A stretch of 64,000 nt of DNA from Bradyrhizobium mercantei. GTDB taxonomy: Bacteria; Pseudomonadota; Alphaproteobacteria; Rhizobiales; Xanthobacteraceae. The DNA lies in assembly GCF_001982635.1 (NCBI RefSeq), contig NZ_MKFI01000004.1, forward strand, positions 737,609 through 801,608, in the 5' to 3' direction. This document shows positions 24,599-32,502 of the stretch, piece by piece; position 1 is the stretch's first letter; each line of letters opens with the position of its first letter. Made by a program: the position numbers and the translations under genes. The notes beneath the pieces are model-generated. The model had not been told where the DNA came from. It searched no databases and saw only the letters and a list, made by a program, of their open reading frames with translations.

Positions 24599-26560
24599 TC
24601 ACTGCGAATTTTCGCGGACTGATCCATCCAAATTCGGCTGCACGAACGGCGTGCCGGCGTCATAGCGGGCTTTGGCCGGAAGCACGTGAAGCTTTGTCTC
24701 TCCGACCGGGTCCACCCAGGGCCAGGCGTATCCGCGCCCGGCGTCGAAGAACGGGGGGCGGCCTGGGAGGTACATCGACGCAGGCAAAGCGCGATCACCG
24801 CTTCCGGAATCCCAATGCGTTGTGTTGGTGAGGTAATCAAAATTGCCATATCGAATCGTCGACATCGCAACCTTCGCGTCCGTCGGATACGGCTTCACGG
24901 CGTCCCAGCCGAGCATCCAGACGCCGGGTTTTGCATCGGTGAAGCGGGTTTCATACGACCAGCCGTCCATCTGACCGGGCGCCCCAAGCACATTTCCGAT
25001 GAAGGACATCCAGTACGAATAGGCCATCAGGCCGGCGGCGCGACGCGGCCCATTGCGGGGCTGCGACATGTCGTCGATCGTCCCGCCAGCCTGATTGTCG
25101 AACGCGGCCCGGGTGCCGCGTAGATAGTTGCGGAAGAACGTGTGATAGATGCTGTTGCCGTGCGTGTCGTCGCTGTCGGCGTTCTGTGCGTAATTGCCCT
25201 CGAACAAGACGTGATGGGCACCCACCATGTGGCTGGCGTTGAGCCCCGTTTCGATCCAGGCTCCATTCGTATTGATGTAGCCCATGTCCATGTAGTTGTA
25301 GCCGACCACCGACCCGGCCCCGGCGGAACGCGCCACGATCAGCTTGTTGGCCCTCACGGCAATTCCATTCTCGATCAGAACTTCCGAGGATCCAGCGGAA
25401 AGGCTAATGGCGTAGCCGCCTCCGCCCGGCTGAGCCCAAGCCGCGTCATGCACGTAGAACTCGCGCAACTCGATGCGAAAGGAAGCGTGAACTGCGAAGC
25501 CTTCGCCGTGCCAAACCGAATTGTCGACGTTTTTCGCCCACGACGACGCAGCCCAATTGAAGCGAAGATTGCCCACGTCGCCCCCCTTGAGCGCCAGATC
25601 TTCGACGCCCGCGTGCTTCACATGCGGCTGCGCGAACCGTGATAGCTGAGCGGCGTTTGCTTTCCGATAACTGATGTGAATTGGAGTCGTGAAGGTGATC
25701 TTGGAGCCGGAGACGGCCCTGATCTCCTTGACTTCGGCGACGGGCCGATCGGGTCTCCCGAACCACGATCCTGCGCTTTGTGGCGTCGACGGAAACGCAT
25801 CGGGTGCAAAGTCATCGACAAACTGAATTGCGGGTTTGTGCTTTTGCCACACAACCCTGAAGTCTTCCGACGCCCAGACCTCCCCTCGCCCCTGCGGGTC
25901 GAGACGCCAATCAGCGCCCGACGCCTCGTCAAGCAGCACGATCTGTCCAGGCAGGAAGCCCGCAGCGTCGTCGACCTCGACGGTTCTTTCGCCCTTGATT
26001 GCATCATTGCGAAGGTTCGCCGGTCGTACGGCATTGACCGTATCGCTCGTGCTGGAAAATAGCGACGGTCCCACCACGACGAGCGGCGACGGCTTGGCAC
26101 CGACTGCCGCATTGAAAGGTTTCGCGCCGTCCTGCTTTTCGAGTATCGTCCGATCAGGACCGGAGCCGCGCAGCGTGATTGCCTTGTTGAGCAGCAGGAA
26201 ATTGCCGCCATTGATCAGAAACCGTCCCGGAGCCAGTTGCACGACCTGCCCTAAAGGACATGCGTTGATTGCGCCCTGGATTGCCGCGGCGTCATCGAGT
26301 GTGCCGCCACGAGGCGACAGCGTCGCGCAGATGGTTTTTCGGAAGGGTATCCCACCCTCGGCCATCAGGCCGGGCTGCCAGGTCGTCGCGCGATCCGAGG
26401 GCAGTATTGCCATCGAATCGAGAGCAAGTGCGGACGAATGGCTTGAGCATGCAACGAAGATCATCGTTGCAGCCAAGCACTGCCAAGGCCGTCGCTTGGC
26501 CGTTCGCAGCGTCTGGCGACCAGGGTTGCGCCGCGTCGCGATGACCTTCCTGTTGAACAT
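24599..26560 (-). CDS. Secreted right-handed beta-helix protein (pectate-lyase superfamily)
   Basis: 653 residues with a basic N-terminus and signal peptide (WQCLAATMIFVACSSHSS, cleavage near ALA-LDS). A Pfam-like pectate-lyase-superfamily start follows (PRGGTLDDAAAIQGAINACP, LAPGRFLINGG, ITLRGSGPDRTIL). Then come beta-helix coils with many N, D, G repeats (VRANKLIVARSAG, YNYMDMGYINTNGAW, FEGNYAQNADSDDTHGNS). It probably cuts or shapes polysaccharide in the periplasm or outside; catalytic residues cannot be fixed by eye. ATG 26560 has AGAGGA upstream. It sits 44 bp after the polymerase gene in the same operon, which suggests it acts on the product of that polymerase. Confidence 0.85.
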   Translation of the reverse strand: MFNRKVIATRRNPGRQTLRTAKRRPWQCLAATMIFVACSSHSSALALDSMAILPSDRATTWQPGLMAEGGIPFRKTICATLSPRGGTLDDAAAIQGAINACPLGQVVQLAPGRFLINGGNFLLLNKAITLRGSGPDRTILEKQDGAKPFNAAVGAKPSPLVVVGPSLFSSTSDTVNAVRPANLRNDAIKGERTVEVDDAAGFLPGQIVLLDEASGADWRLDPQGRGEVWASEDFRVVWQKHKPAIQFVDDFAPDAFPSTPQSAGSWFGRPDRPVAEVKEIRAVSGSKITFTTPIHISYRKANAAQLSRFAQPHVKHAGVEDLALKGGDVGNLRFNWAASSWAKNVDNSVWHGEGFAVHASFRIELREFYVHDAAWAQPGGGGYAISLSAGSSEVLIENGIAVRANKLIVARSAGAGSVVGYNYMDMGYINTNGAWIETGLNASHMVGAHHVLFEGNYAQNADSDDTHGNSIYHTFFRNYLRGTRAAFDNQAGGTIDDMSQPRNGPRRAAGLMAYSYWMSFIGNVLGAPGQMDGWSYETRFTDAKPGVWMLGWDAVKPYPTDAKVAMSTIRYGNFDYLTNTTHWDSGSGDRALPASMYLPGRPPFFDAGRGYAWPWVDPVGETKLHVLPAKARYDAGTPFVQPNLDGSVRENSQ

Positions 26561-26604
26561 GCATCCTCTGACTTGCAGTGCCGAGCCGGTTGGCCTCGCG
26601 CGCG

Positions 26605-27981
26605 CTAGCGTGACCTCACGACGTTGACGGGTATGGACGGCGGCTTGGGCCGCGGCCCCTGGATGCGACGTATTGCCGGATGCCGCGCCCTACCCAGGGC
26701 GACCGCGGGACGCGTCTGCCCCCAATATCTGGCGGCTTCGACCGCAGCGATGACGAACACGATCCAGAGCATTTCGAAGCCGCGCATCCACGTGCTCTCG
26801 AGACCGTTGGTAATGGCAACGTAGAGAACGATCGACAGCAGGATCCATGCCCGCGAAAAATCAAACCGCGCCAGGCGACCAATGCCGTTTATCGTCGCAA
26901 GGATGAATGCGACAAGCAGGAAAAATCCCGCATAGCCAAGTTCAAGCAATGTGTCTTCATATCCATTGTGGGCGTTAGGCATGTCCTTTACCCAGCCGGG
27001 CGCTTCCACGATGCTCGGTGCGTCGGGCCCAACCAGCCAGAACGATTGGTAACCCCAGCCTAGCAGCGGCTTCTTGGCGATTTGTAGATTTGCAAAATCC
27101 CAAATGATGGTACGGCCAGTGAAGGTCGAATCGCCATACAGAATGTACGATACGCGATTCATGCTGAAGCCCGTGACGAACGAAAAGACCATCCAGCAAA
27201 TCGGTATCGATACGACAATCACCCACACCGGAACGCGCGTAGCCTTGGAAAGCTTGAGCAATATCCAGGCTAGCATCGGAACAGCCACCGCAAGGGCAAG
27301 CGCCGTCTTTGAATTGCTCAGCAGCAGCAGCGCAACACACATGAGCGCGGTAACGATGCCGAGAATCCGTCGCTGTCCGGAATGAAGCAACTCATGAAGC
27401 GCAAGCAGGAATGCAACGGCAGCGCATTCACCCAGATAGTTCTTGCCCGAGAAATAACCCGGGTAGCCCCATGTGGCGAACTTCACGTCGATCGGCGGCC
27501 TGCCCATGACGAATAGCACGTTCAGGACGGCAGCGATGAAGAAGCACCAGAACAAGCCGCGCAGCAGATCGGTCGATCGAGTTGCAACGATCGCCGGGAG
27601 CGCGATCGAGGCAATGATCATGGCCTGCTGCATAAATCTGATCAACGAAGCCTCCGGCTTGAACGCCCAGGCAACACTCGCTCCCGCCAGCGCAAGATAG
27701 GCAAACAACATGATCAGGATCGGCGGAAAGCGAAGTCGCGACCGATTGCGCAGCGCAACGACGAGCGCGATTGCGGACAGGATCGGCCAAAAGATCTTGC
27801 TCTCGGGTCGAGCTTCCAAAAGACACGCCGAGTCGGTCGGACTGCAGGTCACGAGGATCAGCGGAAAGGCGATCGTGGCATAGACGCATGCCAGCAGCGG
27901 GATGATCGCGTATCCGTCGATGACCCGGCCGGACGGAGCCGCCAAGCCTGGTCGCTGCGAACGCAATACGGCTTCGTACAT
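26605..27981 (-). CDS. O-antigen ligase / Wzy-type polymerase family membrane protein
   Basis: 458 residues with about 11-12 transmembrane helices and one large periplasmic loop containing WGYPGYFSGKNYLG and, later, GRTIIWDFANLQIAKKPLLGWGY, MPNAHNGYEDTLLELG (H-N-G-Y is typical of O-antigen ligase/Wzy proteins). It would polymerise repeat units or ligate them at the periplasmic face. It fits the flippase, co-polymerase and Wza-like lipoprotein in this locus. ATG 27981 is divergent from the lipoprotein gene. C-terminal tail is basic and proline-rich. Confidence 0.9.
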   Translation of the reverse strand: MYEAVLRSQRPGLAAPSGRVIDGYAIIPLLACVYATIAFPLILVTCSPTDSACLLEARPESKIFWPILSAIALVVALRNRSRLRFPPILIMLFAYLALAGASVAWAFKPEASLIRFMQQAMIIASIALPAIVATRSTDLLRGLFWCFFIAAVLNVLFVMGRPPIDVKFATWGYPGYFSGKNYLGECAAVAFLLALHELLHSGQRRILGIVTALMCVALLLLSNSKTALALAVAVPMLAWILLKLSKATRVPVWVIVVSIPICWMVFSFVTGFSMNRVSYILYGDSTFTGRTIIWDFANLQIAKKPLLGWGYQSFWLVGPDAPSIVEAPGWVKDMPNAHNGYEDTLLELGYAGFFLLVAFILATINGIGRLARFDFSRAWILLSIVLYVAITNGLESTWMRGFEMLWIVFVIAAVEAARYWGQTRPAVALGRARHPAIRRIQGPRPKPPSIPVNVVRSR

Positions 27982-28422
27982 GCTCGGTGCCCGTCAACTC
28001 CGGTCGCGAAGGCCGTCCTAGCACGCCGATCGTTAATCGCCTGTCTTGCCCAATCGCGGGGCCGCGCAGCGATACGAGCAGCTTCTCGATGGCACTGGCG
28101 GCAACATGTCCTCAGGCGGCTCCGAACACCAAGGAATCTGTCAAACTTCCTGAATTTTTATAGTGAACGCTTCGTTAACGCTTGTCCCCTAGCGTGGCGC
28201 ACGGAGCGGGCTGTTTCGTCTGGTCACTTGATATTCCGGGAATTGCAGATGCCACGCAAGTCCATGTTTGCTCGCGCAGATTTCTTCCGGGCCCGCGCCC
28301 GGCAGTGCGGCTGTGCAGGCGAAGCGGCGCCGATTGCAAGCTGCGGCCAGGCAAGCTCGACGAGCAAACCGACGTTTACCAAGACTGCATTCATTAATCT
28401 TCGTTAACCAGGGCCCAATGTC
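27982..28422. other. Divergent regulatory region upstream of polymerase and wza-like genes
   Basis: 440 bp with no convincing gene. It contains TGAA-N7-TTAAC at 28164-28179 (one mismatch to the CtrA consensus) and TTAA-N6-TTAAC at 28394-28408 (one base short), just 15-30 bp before the lipoprotein start. A short frame at 28182-28397 has no ribosome site or motif. Promoters for both units should be here. Confidence 0.4.
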
Positions 28423-29730
28423 GTGCCGAGAACCGCAGGCGAGAGCAGTCAACGAACGTCGTGCCTGACCACTCGCGAAGTGGCGTCGGCGCGTTCGCCT
28501 GGCAATTCCTCGCGTCTCGGTGGCTGCCTGTTGGGCGCCCTGGTCATCACAACGACCATCGCGCTCGCCGGCTGCTCGACCATGCCGACCTCGGGACCGG
28601 CAAGCTCCTACGTCCGCGCGGGACAGACCGACCCTGATAGCGTGCACTATGCTCTGGTGCGCCTGACGGCCGACACCGAGAGGGTGTTGGTGCGCAACTC
28701 CATGCGGATCGACCGCGTTTTCACGGATCGCCGCCCGCCGCCCGAGATTCGCTTTGGCATCGGCGACACGGTCAGCGTAACGCTATTTGAATCGATGGCC
28801 GGCGGCCTGTTTACGCCGACCGAAGCCGGAACACGTCAGGGAAATTACGTCACGTTGCCCAATCAGGCCGTGAACTACAAAGGCAACATCACGGTGCCGT
28901 ACGGTGGCTCCATCCGCGCCGCGGGCCGCACCCCGGATGAAGTCCAGAACGCCATCGTGAAGTCGCTGGAGGACCGTGCGATCGAACCACAGGCGGTGGT
29001 TGCGCTGGTGGATCAGAAGGCGACTTCCATCAGCGTGTTGGGCGAGGTCAACACGCCTTCGCGCTTGCCGGCAAGCGCCAGCGGCGAGCGGCTGCTCGAC
29101 ATCATCACGCGCGCAGGCGGCCCCAAAAATCCCGGCTTCGATACCTGGGTGGCCCTCGAACGCGAAGGACGGCACGGTACCGCACCGTTTGGATCGCTGC
29201 TCAGCCAACCGGCAAACAACATCTTTGTTCGTCCGCAGGATACGGTCTACGTATATACGCAGCCGCAAACCTTCCTCGCGATGGGCGCCTCCGGGCAACA
29301 GGGACAGTTCTCGTTTGGAGCCTGGCGCCTGTCACTGGCCGAGGCTATGGCGAAGGCCGGCGGTCTCAAGGATGATCACGCCGACCCCGGGTCCGTGTTT
29401 ATTTACCGTGGAGAACCGCGCGAAGTCGCCAAGCAGCTCGGCGTCGACTGCACGCCGTACAGCGGGCCCCTCGTCCCCGTTATCTATATTCTCGATTTGA
29501 GAGATCCCGGCGGCTACTTCATCGCGACACAATTCGAGATGCGGAATAAAGATGTCATCTTCGCATCCAATGCAAACTCTGTCGAAGCGACCAAGTTCAT
29601 GACTTACCTTCGAATGATCATCGGCACCGTAAGCGATCCAATCGTAACCGGTATCGATGTCTACACGCTCAAGGGGCTCGCCACCGGCACCATCTCCGGC
29701 GCGACAACCGTCGTTACGTCGTCCCGATGA
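28423..29730 (+). CDS. Wza-like polysaccharide export lipoprotein (poly_export/SLBB family)
   Basis: Outer-membrane channel for polysaccharide export. GTG start at 28423, 435 residues. The lipobox LAGC (Cys51) follows a hydrophobic stretch CLLGALVITTTIALAG; the unusually long pre-lipobox segment suggests a later start could be used. After it come the poly_export domain (IRFGIGDTVSVTLFES, NITVPYGGSIRAAG) and SLBB-type repeats (TSISVLGEVNTPSRLP, GGPKNPGF, PQDTVYVYTQP). C-terminal TFLAMG and RLSLAEAMAKAGGL belong to a second SLBB-like unit. It is the first gene of a plus-strand pair with the acyltransferase (ATGA overlap at 29727-29730). Confidence 0.93.
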   Translation: MPRTAGESSQRTSCLTTREVASARSPGNSSRLGGCLLGALVITTTIALAGCSTMPTSGPASSYVRAGQTDPDSVHYALVRLTADTERVLVRNSMRIDRVFTDRRPPPEIRFGIGDTVSVTLFESMAGGLFTPTEAGTRQGNYVTLPNQAVNYKGNITVPYGGSIRAAGRTPDEVQNAIVKSLEDRAIEPQAVVALVDQKATSISVLGEVNTPSRLPASASGERLLDIITRAGGPKNPGFDTWVALEREGRHGTAPFGSLLSQPANNIFVRPQDTVYVYTQPQTFLAMGASGQQGQFSFGAWRLSLAEAMAKAGGLKDDHADPGSVFIYRGEPREVAKQLGVDCTPYSGPLVPVIYILDLRDPGGYFIATQFEMRNKDVIFASNANSVEATKFMTYLRMIIGTVSDPIVTGIDVYTLKGLATGTISGATTVVTSSR

Positions 29731-31007
29731 CAACCATCGGCCTGGCGGAACCGGCTCCCGCGGCACGTGTGCTGCCGGCGACCGAATCCGCCGAGGCAAC
29801 TGCCCGGGACCAGTGGCCCCGCCTTCAGGGACACATTCCTGCGCTCGACGGAGTGCGGGGACTTGCCATCGTCATGGTGATGCTGCTGCACTTCGTCGGC
29901 AACACGTTGCCTACCAACGCTGTCGAGAAGATCGTCGTCGGAATCACCAACTACGGCTCCTACGGCGTCGAGCTGTTCTTCGTCCTGTCCGGCTTTCTCA
30001 TCACCGGCATCCTCTATGATTCACGTGAGGATCCCAGCTTCTTTCGCAATTTCTACATACGGCGAGTGCTGCGCATTTTTCCGCTCTACTACGGCGTACT
30101 CGCGCTGGTCTTCTTCGTCGCTCCGCTTCTAGCTCCACTGCGTGGTCCGTCCCTCGATTATCTGATCGATCGTCAGGCCTGGGCCTGGCTGTACGGGGTC
30201 AACGTCTACATCGCATTGAGCGGTGACTGGTCATTCTCGTATCTGGAGCATCTCTGGTCGCTTTGCATCGAAGAGCATTTCTATTTCTTCTGGCCGCTCG
30301 TCGTATATCTGGCCGCCAGGCAACCCAGAAAGCTGATTGCGATCTGCCTCGGCCTGTCGGTTGCTGCGATGCTCGCCCGCCTGGGCGGCTCCCTGGCCGG
30401 ACTTAGCTGGTGGACGACCTATGTGCTGACACCGTTTCGCCTGGACGGCTTGGCCCTCGGCGCCTTTCTGGCCGTGCTCGCCCGGCAACCGCGCGGACTT
30501 CAGCGACTTGTAGGTGCCCTGCCCTACGCCGCGATCGCTGCATTCGCCTTGCTTTCCCTGACGTTCATCTGGACGCGCCTGGTAACCGCCGACCAAGGCC
30601 TCGCTGTCGTCCTTCCGGTTCGGTCTTCCATCATCACCGTGCTGTTGGCCTGTCTCCTGGTCTGGGCGCTGGTTGCGCCAAAGCATTCCCTGGTATCACG
30701 GCTCTTCTGCAGCCGGCCGCTGATGTTTCTTGGGACCTATAGCTACGGCCTGTACGTCTACCATCATTTCATATCGTACTATCTCGTGACTCATCGAACC
30801 GAACTGGTGCTCGGCGGATGGCTCGGTTCTCACAGTGCCGCCGTTGCAATTCAGGCGACAGCGGGCGTGCTCGTCTCGCTGGTGATCGCCTATCTGAGCT
30901 ATGAATTGGTCGAAAAGCGCTTCCTGCAACTGAAGCCGTTGTTCAGCGCTCGGCGCCCCGTCGCTACTGGCGACGCTGTGGTGCCGTCCCATCCGCACCG
31001 CAACTGA
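29727..31007 (+). CDS. Acyltransferase family 3 (OafA-like) integral membrane protein
   Basis: 426 residues with about ten helices. Hallmarks: IPALDGVRGLAIVMVMLLHFVG (catalytic His in LLHF), GVELFFVLSGFLITGIL, RRVLRIFPLYYG, and the HLWSLCIEEHFYFFWP block. It probably O-acetylates or acylates sugars in the periplasm or membrane. The start overlaps the lipoprotein stop by four bases (ATGA). Its last 44 bases overlap the tail of the opposite GT4 gene. Confidence 0.93.
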   Translation: MTTIGLAEPAPAARVLPATESAEATARDQWPRLQGHIPALDGVRGLAIVMVMLLHFVGNTLPTNAVEKIVVGITNYGSYGVELFFVLSGFLITGILYDSREDPSFFRNFYIRRVLRIFPLYYGVLALVFFVAPLLAPLRGPSLDYLIDRQAWAWLYGVNVYIALSGDWSFSYLEHLWSLCIEEHFYFFWPLVVYLAARQPRKLIAICLGLSVAAMLARLGGSLAGLSWWTTYVLTPFRLDGLALGAFLAVLARQPRGLQRLVGALPYAAIAAFALLSLTFIWTRLVTADQGLAVVLPVRSSIITVLLACLLVWALVAPKHSLVSRLFCSRPLMFLGTYSYGLYVYHHFISYYLVTHRTELVLGGWLGSHSAAVAIQATAGVLVSLVIAYLSYELVEKRFLQLKPLFSARRPVATGDAVVPSHPHRN

Positions 31008-32238
31008 TGGCGAGTCTGGTACGGTAAAAGCTCTCGAGCGCGCGAGCTGCTGAACTCCAGGCGTACTTGCTCTCCGCCAAGCGTCTTGCCGCGCGCCCGA
31101 GATCCGAGGCGCGATCGGTATCGCTCAGCAAATCGCCGACACGGGCGGCAAAGCTCCCGACATCGTCCGCGATCACGATGTCACGATCCGGCACGGCCTC
31201 AATCCCCTCGGCGCCCAGGGTCGTCGAGACGATTGCCTTAGCCATAGCCATCGCTTCGACAATCTTGAGCCGCGTCCCGCCTCCTAGTCGCAGAGGGACG
31301 ACGACGACCGCGGCCTCGGCAAGATGCGGTCTCAGATCCGGCACAAATCCAGTGAACTCGATGCGGGGACTTGCCAGCGCCAACAAAGCGGGGGGCGGCG
31401 ACCCGCCAATGATCTTGCAACGCGCATTCGGATGACTGGCCGCGATGCTGGGCCATATATCATTGACGAAGTGGATGACACCGTCGACGTTCGGCGCATA
31501 CGACAAAAGGCCGAAGAATACGACAGTGCGCCCGTCGGGCTTCGGATCGTCGGCACGCGGGCGATAGAACTCGATATCCGCGGCGTTGGGAATGACGGCT
31601 GTGGTGACCTCCGGCACTTCTTCGAGCAGCCGTCGTTCGTCCGCTACGCTGCACAAGTACACGCCATCTGCGTCACGATAGGTCCCGAGTTCCTCCCTCC
31701 GAAGCTTGCGCCAATTGACTTCGGAATAAACGCGACGAAGCAGGCTGTCGCCACCTTGAGCGTACTGGCGAGCGAGGTCGTAATCGATGTTATGAGAGTC
31801 CACGACCAACACCGGGAGGTTCGCTCCGGCTGGCGCCTTGCGCAGCTCGTAGTGACCAAGGAATGTGAACTCGAGATTAACCACGTCGAAGCGCGTCGAC
31901 CCAAGCAAGTCGTCCAGCGTCTGCCGCACTACGTCTGCCGTGATTCGCAAGCGCTCGAAGCTGAGGGGCGACACCAGGGAACGCAGCTGAAGCAGGCGCT
32001 TCGGCATCCCATCGCGACCAAGCGGATTGCGCACGAGCACCACTTTGCGGCAGTAGGCCTGCATGGCAGTTCGGCATTCTTCAATGTCGTGCTCGGCATC
32101 CACGAGCATGACTGCCGTTAGATCATGGCGCTGGGCCAGTTCTGTCATCAAACCGTGCATGCGCGCCTGCGCGCCTATGCGCGGCGGGCTCGCAGGCATC
32201 TGTGAGACAAAAAGAACGTTTAAGCGGTCTGAGTGCAT
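30964..32238 (-). CDS. Family 4 glycosyltransferase
   Basis: 424 residues from ATG 32238; a TTG at 32319 would add 27 residues of unconvincing sequence. GT-B fold: VLFVSQMPASPPRIGAQAR at the start, then VDSHNIDYDLARQY, CSVADERRLLEE, VIPNAADIEFYRP, VVFFGLLSYAPNVDGVIHFV, and C-terminal VVVPLRLGGGTRLKIVEAMA (donor-binding E in GTRLKIVEAMA), typical of GT4. Its 3' end overlaps the acyltransferase gene tail to tail by 44 bp, so each mRNA carries the antisense of the other's end. Sugar unknown. Confidence 0.92.
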   Translation of the reverse strand: MHSDRLNVLFVSQMPASPPRIGAQARMHGLMTELAQRHDLTAVMLVDAEHDIEECRTAMQAYCRKVVLVRNPLGRDGMPKRLLQLRSLVSPLSFERLRITADVVRQTLDDLLGSTRFDVVNLEFTFLGHYELRKAPAGANLPVLVVDSHNIDYDLARQYAQGGDSLLRRVYSEVNWRKLRREELGTYRDADGVYLCSVADERRLLEEVPEVTTAVIPNAADIEFYRPRADDPKPDGRTVVFFGLLSYAPNVDGVIHFVNDIWPSIAASHPNARCKIIGGSPPPALLALASPRIEFTGFVPDLRPHLAEAAVVVVPLRLGGGTRLKIVEAMAMAKAIVSTTLGAEGIEAVPDRDIVIADDVGSFAARVGDLLSDTDRASDLGRAARRLAESKYAWSSAARALESFYRTRLAISCGADGTAPQRRQ

Positions 32239-32502
32239 CGATCCGAACCTGCCTGCCGACGTCGACAGGCGCTGAGATGCTCGCTGGGAACCCACATTCT
32301 CACAGCCTGAATTACTCAATGCTTAAGCTGGAGCTTAGCGTTAACGGTTGGCCGCTCCTCTTAACGAAACAATGATAGAAAGGCGGGACGTCCATTTATC
32401 CGGTTCGGTTTTCGACGTAGAAGCATTGCCGAAGCAGCCTTGGTAGCTCCTCCGCGGCGTCACCTCGTGCGGGCTAGCTCAAGCCGCAAAGGCGACGATT
32501 GA

